The notes under the pieces: model-generated | What the model was told of the DNA's origin: nothing | What the model saw: the letters and a program-made list of their open reading frames with translations, nothing else | Databases searched by the model: none | Translations under genes and position numbers: made by a program | Shown: piece after piece, positions 36,041-47,610 of the stretch | Position numbering within the stretch: the stretch's first letter is position 1 | Layout: each line of letters begins with the position of its first letter | Source of the DNA: Capillidium heterosporum | Taxonomy: Eukaryota; Entomophthoromycota; Entomophthoromycetes; Entomophthorales; Capillidiaceae | Assembly (NCBI GenBank): GCA_016630905.1 | Contig: WBMQ01000003.1 | Span: 2,728,001-2,792,000 of the forward strand | Reading direction: 5' to 3' | Length of the DNA: 64,000 nucleotides

Positions 36041-36982
36041 CTAGCTCTCCTCCTTCTTTCCACAGTAATCTGATCCCAAATCTATATCCCAAGCGTGAGA
36101 GTGCTTTTCAGCAGAAAGTCCTTTGTAGTATCTAGATACCGAACACTTCTCATCCTCTAACTTTTCCGTCCTACATACAATAGTCCTCATACCGTCAAAG
36201 TACATCTCGATTGCATAGTGCCAGTAACTATCCGAATTAGCCAAAAGATGGGGTACCGAGTCATTTTCGTTAACCATCCTTGTTATCTCAATTGGTAAAC
36301 TGTTGAAGTAACGAGCCAATTCCTTATTCCCAAGTCGTGGTGAACCGTACGAGTAGATCTTAACTTTACTAGGATTAATCTTTACTTTTTCGTTTATGAA
36401 AGAGTAGGAGATCATAGAAAGGGCACCTCCTAACGAATGACCAGTTATTATCAAGTTATAATTCGAATACTTGTGATCCTCTATCAACTCTTTTAGTGCA
36501 TCTATATACTGACCAAATATATCTTCAGCATGAGTTAGAAACCCAGAGTGCACCTTGGCGTTGGGAGCGAACTTAAAATCCCTCTTGGTGGTACTAAAAC
36601 CTTTGATCCAATTATCTTTGTTGACAGCTCCTCGAAACGCTAGCACGATCGATTTCTTTTCCTTGTCCAAGAGTATAAGACCTCTCAAGGTATCTTCCTT
36701 GTTGATGAATATTTTTTTCAACTCGACTTGAGAACCTAAAGCTTGGCAGTGCAGGCAGCTCCAGGAGTTTAGTAAGTCGTCGATGCAGTAGGTGGCACCA
36801 GCATGGTGCGCATAGTACTTGGCTTCTAATTCGCTACTTACGTGACTCTTGACAGTCTCGGGTGGATCCTGGGGGAACGATGGCCAGCCTTTAGGTAAAG
36901 ATGGAAGCTTGGTACTTGAAATCGAGCTGAAAATTGAGTTTCCAATAAGTAATGAGACGATGGAAATGGCTTTAATGAGCAT
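36041..36982 (-). CDS. Secreted class 3 (fungal) triacylglycerol lipase
   Basis: 313 aa alpha/beta hydrolase of the lipase class 3 family. It begins with a signal peptide (MLIKAISIVSLLIGNSIFSS). The oxyanion-loop word VLAFRGAVNKDNW (about residues 113-125) and VHSGF (144-148) are typical. The nucleophile elbow GHSLGG places the catalytic Ser at 183; NENDSVPHL supplies the Asp at 241; the catalytic His is probably 294 or 296 near the C-terminus. Several cysteines fit a secreted, disulfide-bonded enzyme. The frame is intact from ATG 36982, with a TATATA element 43 bases upstream. The likely role is hydrolysis of external lipid esters. It is the only apparently functional gene in the spacer of the inverted repeat, so spacer inversion would flip it. 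Confidence 0.92.
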   Translation of the reverse strand: MLIKAISIVSLLIGNSIFSSISSTKLPSLPKGWPSFPQDPPETVKSHVSSELEAKYYAHHAGATYCIDDLLNSWSCLHCQALGSQVELKKIFINKEDTLRGLILLDKEKKSIVLAFRGAVNKDNWIKGFSTTKRDFKFAPNAKVHSGFLTHAEDIFGQYIDALKELIEDHKYSNYNLIITGHSLGGALSMISYSFINEKVKINPSKVKIYSYGSPRLGNKELARYFNSLPIEITRMVNENDSVPHLLANSDSYWHYAIEMYFDGMRTIVCRTEKLEDEKCSVSRYYKGLSAEKHSHAWDIDLGSDYCGKKEES

Positions 36983-37024
36983 TGTTTACACTTTATAATA
37001 TCTGGAGTTATAAAGACATTGGCT

Positions 37025-37030
37025 TATATA
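37025..37030 (-). promoter_or_regulatory. TATA box of the lipase gene
   Basis: TATATA 43 bases upstream of the lipase ATG at 36982, similar in spacing to the TATA boxes of the secreted-protein and POT genes. Confidence 0.5.
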
Positions 37031-38253
37031 GGATTTTAGAGATGTTGTAATAGATAACTAGATTCCTTTAGTTTATTGCAAAGGTGTAAATTAATGACTG
37101 AATATAATACTGGGCACCTATTAAAAAAGTACCGCCAGACTAACCTTCAAGTATATTATCCAGCTTCCTATTCGCTAGGAAAATTTAATATATAGTTGAC
37201 TTATTTATATTTCGCGGTCTAGAGCTATTCATCTCACCAAATATAGGTCTACCGGTGTTTTCTGAAATGAAAGCAGTACCAAGGCCAAGGTGCAATTTCA
37301 AACTTTCATTTAAGTTTAAGGCAAAATAATATTTGCACGGAAACCGCAAACTTTAATTAAGGTTTGTAAAGGTGTCGCTTGGATGGGTAGTATATTAGAA
37401 ATCATGCTACTTTATTGCTACTTCTCATGTTCCGTTGTACTTGTTGCAGGGCGTATACTTTCGTTACCACAGGATATATTCTATTTACATTCAAATTGGC
37501 CATTAGTATAGTTAGAATATATTATAACCCTATATCATCTCTTTTTGATAAGTTAATGAGATAGCTTCCGATCAGAGTGTACCTTTTCATAAATTTTTAT
37601 TTTGAATTTAAAGCACTTTACTTGTATAGCTTTATAGTTAGGAATTATCAAAAGGTTTGAGATAGGAGTTGAACTGACTAATTTGAAATAGAGTAAACGA
37701 TTCAGTAAGCTTCTATAGTAAAATTTTATTCTTATTTAAGCCTGTTTTTAATATTATAAAATAATAAATAAACATATAATAAAATTTAAACAACACATGT
37801 TATAAACTGCTCAATTTCCAAGGATAGTAAATCAATGGATGTTTTTTACAACATTTACACTAGCCTCTTGTACTTCATGAAACTTTGTCACCTTTTATCT
37901 TAGTAGTTAATATTATAATAAGTACATATCTTTACTCGCAATAGCCAATACTATTGCTATATTTATTTTAAAAGCTGCAAAGTATTACAATAATTTATCA
38001 AAAAAATCTAAATTTATATCAGATGAGTATTTTCTAGCTTAATTAGGCTCTAACGAGCTTAAAGTAGATGTAGCAGCAGTTGCTGTGTATTAATTACTTT
38101 TGTAAACTTGATTCTTGATATTTCGAATAAAAGTTTAAACCAAAACTTTTAGTAGGGCCACTTTACACTATCTGTGGTATTGGTGAACTAATCAATTATA
38201 AAAATATAATGATACTGCCTTAGAAAGCATGTAAATCAAAGTTCTAAATGTTA

Positions 38254-38538
38254 CTAGATGTTGAATTTGGATTTATATTTGGAAGATATTTTCAACATTA
38301 TTTCTGTCCAGCTATTTTCACCACTAAAGTAGCTGATTCTTAGGTATAGTAATGTATGTAGAGTAATCAGAGAGGGAATTCTTATTATTTTAATGGAAAT
38401 AGCACTCACAATATTCTTAATGGCGTTATGATAGGATTTGTAGAAGCAAGCTTTAAATTTACTTTCTAGGCTGACTACGTTTAAATAGGCAACATAAGCG
38501 ACTTGACCAGCTGGCCTATGTCCTTTAAGACAGATCAA
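38254..38538 (-). other. Orphan open frame, unknown
   Basis: 94 codons on the minus strand, with coding-like codons and no recognised domain. It starts abruptly (LICLKGHRP-like) and may be the surviving fragment of a decayed gene or transposon. It lies in the spacer of the inverted repeat. Confidence 0.25.
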
Positions 38539-39577
38539 CTTCCTAAACTAGATAATCTGTTATACGCTGAGCCTGATAATCAAGTTGAATGCAATGCTAT
38601 AGTTTAATATAAAAACCATATATGTATTTATATAAAGGAGAATTCTAAAACTCAATCTCAACATATAAAGAAGCAATACAATGAAATCCTTTTATTTTAT
38701 ATATAGGGAATTTATGACAAGGTTAAAGTTAGAGCTATTTTTTGGTCGGCTTTCGGACTACCTTGACTTGCCAATTGCTTGACTTTGGTTCACCAGCTAT
38801 ATAGTTAGTGTTCACTGGGGCAAAGCTTCCTTCTTCAGTCTATATTTTTTGTTTACCTACGTCTGTGGTTCCCTTTATTGAACATATTCTTCCTCCATTT
38901 CGTTAAATATTAAAAGAATTTTAGGGGTGTGGTTCTGTTTGTGATAATATTTTCCTTTCTTACATGCCTTTACATCATATTTTTAAGACCCTTAGCGTGA
39001 TGGTGGTAATGATACTTGATACTAGCATTTCATAAAATTTTACTAAACTCAGTGGTAAGTGGTTTATCTTATGTGGACTGAGTAGGTGATGATTTAAAAA
39101 CCGCTCACATAAGAAGCGTGAGTCTGCGAACCTTGGGATTGACAGTCGATAATTTGACGGCTTTGGTACATCGAAATTGAGAATTCAGATTGAAAAGGAT
39201 ACTAGTATGGTCTATATCTCAAACCTCAGCCAACTGCAACATCTGGAATGTGATGTTCAAGTTACCAACTGCTTTGTTGCCAGCACCGAAGTTGGAACTG
39301 AGCTCAATTGGACCGTGTCTAGGATCTAGTAGGTAGAGGTATAGGGGTGTTACAGATAAGGGCTTCATTATAACACTTGTAAGTGGGATGCCTCAACTTT
39401 TTATACTTTTTTGCTGGTATGGCCTTGCTTACTCCAGCTCAAACTGCAAAGGGCAGTGAATTGATAATAGATTGATACCGCTCTATTGGAAATCCTTATT
39501 GACTGACTAAAACCTACAGAAGCTTTAGATTTACTTATTGCTAATCAATCTAATCGAACTTTGACAACCTGCCAGCT

Positions 39578-40354
39578 CAGCGAAATTAGCCCCAGCCCAT
39601 GGCTTCAAAATGGAAACAGCTTTATTAGGAAAGGGCCAACTAAAGCTCAAATAGTATACGGTTGCCTTTCCTGTAGGCTACCATAGTAGCCGAAACCTTC
39701 TTTAAGGCCTATGGAAGGCTGAAATTTCCGCTTCCATAGTTTGGGTTATCGGTGGAAAGGAGCTGATCTATACTAATCTAGAAACCAGCATTTTTGTGCC
39801 ACCAAAAACATATTCTTACTATTGCTTGTGGCTGGATGATGGTGTAATATCTCCTGCTATAAATTATGTATAAGGCAAAGCATCTGGTTCAAACGCATCT
39901 TCCGACTAAAGCTTGCTGATGTGGATATTGCTGCTCTATACAGCTGGGATGGAGGTAGAGTGTAATAAATGATGCATCCACCAAGATTCTACAGCTTCTT
40001 ACGAGATTTGGCGCGAATTATAGCAGGATTTGTAATGTAGCCATCAATCACATCTATATAAAAATTCTTTACATATTGATACGGCAAGGCTATCTTTGAC
40101 TAGAAGCTTAGCTGAGGTTTAATAAAGGTGCTAATAAGTTTTCTATTAGCATGTGGGTATTTGGAACTACCATATGTTCCTATATCTTGATAAGCCATCT
40201 CCTGGACTATTTTCAAAGGTGGATGTAAAACCAGGTGGGTAATTATGGTCAGCTGGTACATATCAAAATGTAACTCCAAAGAGTCATCGAGAAAACTATT
40301 ATTTTGAAGTTGGAAGTTGAATGACATGTACCTAACTACGAATAAACTATACAT
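39578..40354 (-). pseudogene. Decayed coding-like segment in the right arm
   Basis: Mirror copy of 31024-31800, including the 84-codon frame (40100-40354). The same comments apply: it is protein-like, interrupted and of unknown family. Confidence 0.35.
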
Positions 40355-40821
40355 CGTTGTAAAGTAGAAGTTGCTGTAAAGTAAATTACCACCATTATAG
40401 ATGCCATATTACTTTATTTGTAATAGGATGCTGAAGATGGATCTATCGAAAAAATCAAATAGCTGGTCTTGAATTTTTAAATCCTAACAGGTATTAAGAA
40501 ATGGCTTGAAAGGACCCCACAAGTATATTCAGTGCCTGGGATGTAGTTTCGTGGTGGAAAATAGGCCCACCTATCAATTGTTATAGAAAACCTATTGCTT
40601 TAAACTGGAATGAAATACAACTATCTTATCGTCTTCGATGTACTTTGCAAAATAGAAAGGTTACTCCTTCTGCCTGTTAATTAAAGTATACCCAATGTAT
40701 AGTATGGATGCAGGTATTGGAACTATAGCGCTGCTTATCTATACGCCTAATCAAATATCCCAATTCCATATACCATGACCTATCGAGCTGCACAGCCCTA
40801 ATTACAATACATCCCAATAAC

Positions 40822-40829
40822 TATAAATA
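40822..40829 (+). promoter_or_regulatory. TATA box of the right-arm secreted-protein gene
   Basis: TATAAATA, 53 bases between its last base and the ATG at 40882; mirror of 30549-30556. Confidence 0.6.
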
Positions 40830-40881
40830 CCTTTGAATCTGCTCCAACCTTCAATATCAAATAAAACCTCTCAACTACCAA

Positions 40882-41496
40882 ATGCTCTTCAAGAACGTTA
40901 TCGCTACTCTAGCTTTAGTTGCCGCCACCACCGCCATTGACTTCACCGGTCATTACTACTTTGCTGTTGACAACGAATATAACATCTGCTACGACGCCTA
41001 CGAGGTGAACTTGGAGGCCGACGGTACCTTTGTCAAGCGATCCAAGGACTGTCAAACCAAAAATCCTATTCTCAGCTACGGTGCCTGGTCCAAAGTCAAC
41101 GACACCTTGATTCTCGAGAAGCTTTTACCTAACTTCCAAGTTAAGGAAGTCAAGGTTGAAGCAAGCAGCCCCTCCTTTATGAGGTACGGTAACTCCAACT
41201 TGGACCGTTCCGACCAAATCAAATCCATCGACTTTGTCACCAATTTGTTCGGCAAGTGGGAAGCCGGTAACAAATCAGTCTTGTTCACTAACAACGGGCG
41301 CTTAACTGTTTCTGATAATGGATATTTCAAGGTATATCTGTTTGAAATCAAGGAGGAGAAGCCGTTAAAGGGGAATTGGATGCAGGTTGGTGGTACTGGT
41401 ACTCTTAACGGCTCAACTATGAACTGGGTTGCTGAAGTCGACCTCAACAAGACTTTGATCTTCAATGGAGAGACCTACACTAAAGTTGTTGTTTAA
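40882..41496 (+). CDS. Small secreted protein, family B (right-arm copy)
   Basis: 204 aa product identical to that of 29882-30496: signal peptide, DFTG start of the mature chain, repeated G-x-W words and a C-terminal TLIFNGETYTKV strand. It is transcribed away from the spacer, as is the left copy. The two genes have the same promoter because the whole arm is duplicated, so they should be expressed alike unless flanking sequence matters. Similarity between arms ends 11 bases after this stop codon. The function is unknown. Confidence 0.85.
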   Translation: MLFKNVIATLALVAATTAIDFTGHYYFAVDNEYNICYDAYEVNLEADGTFVKRSKDCQTKNPILSYGAWSKVNDTLILEKLLPNFQVKEVKVEASSPSFMRYGNSNLDRSDQIKSIDFVTNLFGKWEAGNKSVLFTNNGRLTVSDNGYFKVYLFEIKEEKPLKGNWMQVGGTGTLNGSTMNWVAEVDLNKTLIFNGETYTKVVV

Positions 41497-41507
41497 TTTT
41501 GTAATAA

Positions 41508-43610
41508 TATTAAATAATATAGTATGATATATATCTTCTCAATTTTTGTTACGACGCTCAAAAAACTCTCAATTGGTTGAAAGTAGACCTACTTTTTAGT
41601 GGGTTAAGAACCTAGCTGTCCGTTTTTTGAAAGCTTTCTGATAAAGCTTTGTATATTGGATATTACCAGAAATAGTATTAATGTAATAAATTTGATTTAT
41701 CGATTCATAGTAGCTGAGGGTAGATGAATTTAGGCTGGAATCTATACCTTCAAGCCACCTTGAATTTTAATGGCTTGAAGCTGTGGATTGGGGCTTGAGT
41801 TGAACCTTGGATCTGTCGCTTCCTATCTGCCAAATACTAAATTCCTTATGTTTGTTTAGGTTGATGGTCGAAATACAGTCAACTTTAGATAATTTTAATG
41901 AGCTTGAAGTGATAAACAAGTGACGTCGTATAACCACTTCGCTTCCCTAATGCCTGTTACTTGTGTAAGTTCCGTTTAGAATTAAGTGGTGGGATAGTGT
42001 ATCATAATACAAGTAAATTTTATAAAAGCTGTGTAGGTTTTAATTGAATAATTTAGAACAAATTTATTTCTAATTTAAGCTTTTATAATTTAAACTACAT
42101 CACTAACAAGCTTATTAAAATTTGATAAGGAATGATTATCTTTTGCATCAATAAAATATGGTAGCTATACACTTTATATAGATATAGATCCATTAATCCA
42201 TCAACCCTTCGATTTGAATTTCGTTTTTTATTCAACCTAAAGTATATATGTAATAAGACATATCTTTCGTGCAAATATAGTCAAAAAGTTTGAAATTGGA
42301 TCAAAGGTAATCCGCTATTCCTTGGCTACATGTATTCGATACTTCGTATATATCGTAGCGTATGTTCAAAACTATTAAAACCTTTAAGTAGTTTTACTTG
42401 AAACTTTGTAGAGAAAGCTTGCACAACTGTTAAATTAATTATCAACAGCTTAATGCAGTGAAGTTATATCATGACTGTAAAAATAAAATTGCTGACTCCT
42501 CTATTTTTATCAGTATAGAACTTTGAAGGTTGTATGCTACATGTAGATATGCCATCTATGTTCTATGATATGATGATGTTTGTTTGTTTAGATTGTTCTT
42601 TACGATCATAATTTAGAGTTGTAGCTGATCATTTTCTACTTTGGATTATGGATTGTTATGTCTGGATTTTTCAAAGTATATATATGTTTGGAAATAGTGG
42701 GATTTTTTGTAAGTGTATATATGAACCAGCATTTTCTACAACCTGTTTCTAAGTTGGCTATCATCTTTATCTCTAGATCAAGATAAATTTTCTACATACT
42801 TGACAATTGATTCTCATAGCTTTAGCGCTTTTCTTGCACTTTTACCTAAAATATGTTCAAGTTTGTTAATTAAGGGTTTAAACTTCTAGTTAAAACTGCA
42901 TTCTTTAATGTACAGTTACAAAAATCGAAAATGACGAAAAGTCTAATGAATTGCATGTGCTATGACTAATTCCTTATCAACTAAAATTCAGATGTTCTTA
43001 TTCTATTTCTAGAATCAACAAGTGGTTCAGCCAACCGATAGTATGAATAAGGAATGGTTTTTGTAGCTCATTGGGTGAGTTGAACTTTAAATGCCATTAT
43101 TCACAATAGGTCACCCCACATCTCACTATCAAATTTTAGTTTGGAATACAATTTTGTAATGGAAGCTATCTTCCCTTCAAAAGTATATAAACAAGGCTTG
43201 AGGTAGTATCAGTTTCATCAGATATAGCACGCCTTTCCCACCAAAGATTCGATATAATTTACAACCAAAGGCTTCAACCGATTATCATTACTCCTATAGA
43301 GCTAGTTTTAGCATCCAAAGCATTGTAGGTTTATGCGGTGGTACATAAATAGACATAGATTTTCAATAGCCTATCAGTTTAATTTCCATATAAAAAGGAT
43401 CGACTAGATTTCATCCAAATTTAATTTAAAAGTTGAGTCAACTTGACATTTGATTTTCAATATAATAGATACTTATCAAGCCTAATTCCTTCTCATACTT
43501 TCATTGCTCTACTTTTAACTTTAACGACAACTACAGCATTCACCTTCTCCGCCTTATAGTTAGGCAACTACTTATAGCAATTTAATCACAGACCCAATTT
43601 AAAAGTTCAG
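41508..43610. other. Long AT-rich intergenic region
   Basis: 2.1 kb between the right repeat arm and ARG2. The last few hundred bases must hold the ARG2 promoter. No supported gene, tRNA or repeat. Confidence 0.45.
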
Positions 43611-45266
43611 ATGTTACGCCAACAATTAAATAAACTAGCACCCAAGCTACAAACTAGGAAGTACACTTTCCAAAGCCTAACCAACCAACTCTACGTCAAC
43701 CACGACACCAACACATCCACAACATCTACAACTTCCATACAGCAGCCTACTCGACTTTACCAGCTTTCTCAAGAGCAACAGCTGTACCGCAAAGTCTTGG
43801 AAACCATCCCATCACAACGAGAAGCGGCCAGCTACCTACGTAGGGCCAATCTAAAGCCCAAGCCAGTAAATGAACCTTGCCAATCCAAGCTGCCAATCGC
43901 TCTAATAGTCCTCAAGGCTCCCTTCGACAAGCTGGACTTTAACTCCATCATAAAAACTTTAATCACTTTGACCAAACTCAATATAAAGCCAATAGTCCTA
44001 CTCGATAACAACAACTGGTACGTCAACAATACCAACAATCACATCGAAGATGAGTTCAGCGCTAGAGAAAAGTTCAAGAAGTTGAAGTTGAAGATGATCA
44101 AGGATGGCCTAGCTTTAATCCAACTTTTGGAGCTAAACGATGGGAACGGTAGACTTATTGACTCCGGGGTCCTCTTCAACAACGGTAGTTACTCAACGAC
44201 AAAAGTCGATTTGACCAACATAGTCTCAGCATTCCAATCCAACACCATCCCCATATGCTTACCTTTAGCCTTAGATAACAACAATCGAGCCTTCAACTTG
44301 AACGTGTACTATTGCCTAGCCTCGTTGTCCAAACAATTTTCCCGATATGCTGAACATAAAGCCATATTCGACAACGCTGTCATGGATGTTATCAAAGTAA
44401 TCGTTATCAACAACTACGGCGGCTTACCCAACTTGGACAATGGCAACCAGTTCATCAACTTGCAAGAAGATTTGGAAAATTTGACTGCCTTATCCAACGA
44501 TAGTATTGAATCGGAAAATGGTGCTTTACCCAACTGGAAGCATGATTTAGATCTCTGTTACTCATCCTTAGCTTACTTACCAGCTACTACGTCGGCCATT
44601 ATAGTCAAAGCAAAGAAGGTAAGTAAAATTATCGATAATTTAATTACCGACAAACCTATCAAGTCGAAGTATGTTGGGAATAGCTATAATGCCTTCAATA
44701 TCAACAATCAGTTGAACGACTTTACAATTATGAGATACGGGTTGAAGGTTACTATGCATTCAAGTATCGATACTTTGGATTTGGACAAGTTGAAGGCGTT
44801 GTTGGAGAGTTCGTTTAATAGGAAGTTGAATTTGAAGGAGTTCGAATTCAAGTTGAAATTTGGTTTGAATCATGTGGTCGTCGCAGGGGATTACCAAGGT
44901 TGTGCCATAGTTACTAATGAAACCTTCAACACTACCGATAGTACCAGCAACCAAAACGGTTCTCAAGGCGGAAACTTTTTGTACCTCGACAAATTTGCCG
45001 TCGACCCCAACTTTCAAGGTATTGGTGTAGCCGATGTTCTATGGCAGAACTTGAATCGCAACTGTAAGAATTTGATCTGGAGGTCCAGGATTAATAATAA
45101 GGTCAACAATTGGTACTTTGATCGGTCCGATGGCAGCCTAAATTTGAATATGGAGTCAAAGAATGATACGATAGGTTGGCGATTGTTCTGGTATGGGGAT
45201 TTCGATGTCAGGGGGTTGAATGGGGTTGTTGAAAAGGTCAAAAATATCAAGCCGACTTTCGTATAG
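43611..45266 (+). CDS. ARG2: Mitochondrial N-acetylglutamate synthase
   Basis: First enzyme of arginine/ornithine synthesis: acetyl-CoA + glutamate to N-acetylglutamate in the mitochondrial matrix. 551 aa, close to yeast Arg2 (574 aa). The N-terminus is basic and Ser/Thr-rich with no acidic residues for about 30 positions, as in a mitochondrial presequence. The middle part is a degenerate amino-acid-kinase fold. The C-terminal GNAT domain (about residues 375-540) shows YLDKFAVDPNFQGIGVADVLW, the acetyl-CoA-binding segment, then LIWRSRINNKVNNWYFDRSDG, the NAGS signature with its W-R-x-R and N-x-W-Y-F residues. The frame is intact and intronless, starting at ATG 43611. The protein usually works with the ARG5,6 kinase complex, which is not in this window. 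Confidence 0.95.
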   Translation: MLRQQLNKLAPKLQTRKYTFQSLTNQLYVNHDTNTSTTSTTSIQQPTRLYQLSQEQQLYRKVLETIPSQREAASYLRRANLKPKPVNEPCQSKLPIALIVLKAPFDKLDFNSIIKTLITLTKLNIKPIVLLDNNNWYVNNTNNHIEDEFSAREKFKKLKLKMIKDGLALIQLLELNDGNGRLIDSGVLFNNGSYSTTKVDLTNIVSAFQSNTIPICLPLALDNNNRAFNLNVYYCLASLSKQFSRYAEHKAIFDNAVMDVIKVIVINNYGGLPNLDNGNQFINLQEDLENLTALSNDSIESENGALPNWKHDLDLCYSSLAYLPATTSAIIVKAKKVSKIIDNLITDKPIKSKYVGNSYNAFNINNQLNDFTIMRYGLKVTMHSSIDTLDLDKLKALLESSFNRKLNLKEFEFKLKFGLNHVVVAGDYQGCAIVTNETFNTTDSTSNQNGSQGGNFLYLDKFAVDPNFQGIGVADVLWQNLNRNCKNLIWRSRINNKVNNWYFDRSDGSLNLNMESKNDTIGWRLFWYGDFDVRGLNGVVEKVKNIKPTFV

Positions 45267-45639
45267 CTAAATTGAATTTCCACTTCCTTTGTATTGCCTA
45301 TATTAAAATAAAGTTTTTGTTTTTAGTTGTAATTTTATTGATATTGGTTTGTTTACTATGTATGTAGCTGAAAATTATAATTATGGAAGGATAGAGTACG
45401 CTAAATGTCTAGCTAACTACTCACATGCTGTGACTAAAGAGAAGGGTAGGATAGGGGAGACTTTTGGAGGATGCTTGATGTGGATTTTCATCGAATCCTT
45501 TTAAATTTAGCCAAAATTTAGCTGCTATTTCCGATTTAGAGCCAATAAAGTTGCTTTGAAGTGATGGCTATAAATTTCCATAGATTCTCCCTTACCAAGC
45601 TTTTTTAATTGAACACAAACTCGAAAATAAATTACTTGA
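45267..45639. other. Intergenic region
   Basis: 373 bp between ARG2 and the F-box gene, AT-rich, presumably containing the ARG2 terminator and the F-box promoter. No distinct motif. Confidence 0.4.
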
Positions 45640-46872
45640 ATGCCCAATCTCACTGACCTCCCACCAGAAATACTCGATATCGTTCTTATCAATCTAAAAC
45701 TCAACGACTGGTTTGAGCTAGCCTTAGTCAGCCATTATTTCCGACAACTCACCATTCCCTTTATTTTCCAAGACGTCACCATCTTGAAGTTTTTAAAGGG
45801 TGAGGACCAAGTTAAAGGCTTATTGTTGAAGTACAACCAATACATCAAGCAGTCGGAATTGGAAAGCGTATACACTGTCTTTCCAATATCTTTTTATACC
45901 AAACTTCAAAGCTTTACCGACTATGTAAGAAGTAGAGACCATTTTACCAATCTATCCCTTGACGACCTGGAAGTTTATAAAAGCTTAAAGATTTATAGCT
46001 GTCATCTATTTAAGAACAATTTAAACAACAGAGTCTTTTCCAACCTACCCAATCTAAGAGAACTTACACTATCCTACTATGGACATAAACCATTTCTACT
46101 TGCCAATGTATCTTGCTCAAATTTAATCAAGTTTGATTTGATGGTTGAATACTTGGACGGGTTGACTTTCCACCATATTAAAACTAATATGCCCAAACTC
46201 AAGATCTTGTGTATTGAAGCCGAGGACATTAATCCATACATAAAGTCTCTCCCCATCTTTGATCAACTGGTCGACGCCTCCTTCAAAAGCAATGTTTTTA
46301 CCGATGGACAATGGCTTTACAAATATATCAACGACCCTATCTACTGGCCTAATCTCAAAAGTTTGGCTTATTGTTTTCGAAGCCTATGGTGTCTAGATTT
46401 TCAAATTAAGCGAACCAAGTTGGTGGCGCTTAGAGCCCGGTCTAATATAATAGACAGCCCTATGGAGCTATGTGGAGTCCTCAATATAGTGAAGTTAAAG
46501 CTTAAAATCTTTGGTGGCCGCAAACTTACTTCTCTTTCAATCATTTTCAATACGTTGACACATCTCCGACGGCTGATACTATGCGGCAGACTCAAATCCC
46601 AAGATTTCAACTTCAAGCACACTTTGCCACTTCAAACTTTCGGAATAGGTAGCCTAAATAGCCTTACCGTTGATTTTATATTGTTTTTAGCTACGCTACA
46701 TAGCTGCCGTAACCTATCCGTCTGGAGCTGGAAGACCCTTGTGGATGATGGCTCGATTTTAAGTAATTTGGAGGAAACTATTACCTTTCCATGCTTGCTT
46801 CAACTAAACGCTAGGTGCCTTACTAAAGACATTGAAAGTTGGATTCGACAGCGGGCACCGTTACTCCAATAA
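45640..46872 (+). CDS. F-box protein with leucine-rich-like repeats
   Basis: 410 aa, intact frame from ATG 45640. Residues 1-45 form a typical F-box: LPPEILDIVL, a central W, LVSHYFRQLTIP. The rest consists of irregular leucine-rich units (for example LPNLRELTLSYYG, FNTLTHLRRLILCG) as in fungal F-box/LRR adaptors. The expected role is to bind Skp1 through the F-box and present substrates to an SCF ubiquitin ligase; the substrate is unknown. It is the only intact member here of a local family that also has two dead copies, at 9.4 and 47.6 kb. Confidence 0.85.
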   Translation: MPNLTDLPPEILDIVLINLKLNDWFELALVSHYFRQLTIPFIFQDVTILKFLKGEDQVKGLLLKYNQYIKQSELESVYTVFPISFYTKLQSFTDYVRSRDHFTNLSLDDLEVYKSLKIYSCHLFKNNLNNRVFSNLPNLRELTLSYYGHKPFLLANVSCSNLIKFDLMVEYLDGLTFHHIKTNMPKLKILCIEAEDINPYIKSLPIFDQLVDASFKSNVFTDGQWLYKYINDPIYWPNLKSLAYCFRSLWCLDFQIKRTKLVALRARSNIIDSPMELCGVLNIVKLKLKIFGGRKLTSLSIIFNTLTHLRRLILCGRLKSQDFNFKHTLPLQTFGIGSLNSLTVDFILFLATLHSCRNLSVWSWKTLVDDGSILSNLEETITFPCLLQLNARCLTKDIESWIRQRAPLLQ

Positions 46873-47610
46873 ACTTGCTATTTTTACCTTTAGTGAAGCT
46901 GTTTGTTGGCTACCAGTTTAGATGTTTTTTGTTGTAGCGTTTTGATGTGCAAATATATGATAATAAATCAGTTGGTTTATCGATAACCAATAGTATAGTA
47001 TAAGTTAGTGTATATAAAGATTTTAAGGATAATGCAATGTAAGGATGTTTTTTGTTCATCTCAAGGTCAATGATCTAAGCCTTGTAGGCCTAAAATCATT
47101 CAATTGTAGCTAATGCCATATGTTACATTTTATTAAAAGTGTGCTTGGCCTAGGAAATTGTAGACTTTAGCCCTAGGTAGTAGGTCCTCGACTTTTTAGT
47201 TGGGGTATTAAATTTTGAAAGTTAGGGATTAGAAAGTAGTTATATATTAGGAGATTTGCTTTTATCTACAAGGTCGAAGATCACTGCTTTAAAACAGTTT
47301 TTCTCATCTTCTTTCAATACACTACAACCTTAGATCCCAATAGTAAAGTGTATAAAATTACTATAGAAATACTGAAAGTATAACAGATTGAATCAAAAGT
47401 GGCCTTATAAGATTTTTGTTTCAGAAGGATACTTGATGTCCATTTTCTATTGGATTCATTTCAATTTAGTCGAAATGGATTGTGTTTTCAATTCAGAACC
47501 AATCAAACTACTGGATAATTCAAATGGAAGGTGATGACTACAAAGCGTTACAAATTCAAATCCACCAAGCTTTCTCTAGTTGTACATGAGCCTGAAAGGA
47601 AGTTACTTTG
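46873..47610. other. Intergenic region between F-box copies
   Basis: About 740 bp, AT-rich. The last 200 bp before 47611 share short words with the region just upstream of the intact F-box gene (for example a rear part reading ACCAAGCTTT before the start), consistent with tandem duplication of promoter plus gene. No other feature. Confidence 0.35.

Larger units (their letters stand above)
36983..39132. other. Spacer of the inverted repeat, right part
   Basis: 2.1 kb. It begins with the lipase promoter (TATATA at 37025-37030). A 94-codon minus-strand frame at 38254-38538 is listed separately. The rest is AT-rich with no supported gene. Confidence 0.4.
39133..41507. repeat. Right arm of a 2,375 bp inverted repeat
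   Basis: Reverse complement of 29871-32245 with no net length difference. It carries a second copy of the family B secreted-protein gene (40882-41496) and of the decayed segment (39578-40354). Arms and spacer together span 11,637 bp. Confidence 0.97.

Noticed and set aside
29871-41507. The inverted repeat as terminal repeats of one large transposon
   Set aside because: The arms carry a host-like secreted-protein gene, the spacer's transposase is dead and of a family with short ends, and no target-site duplication is evident.
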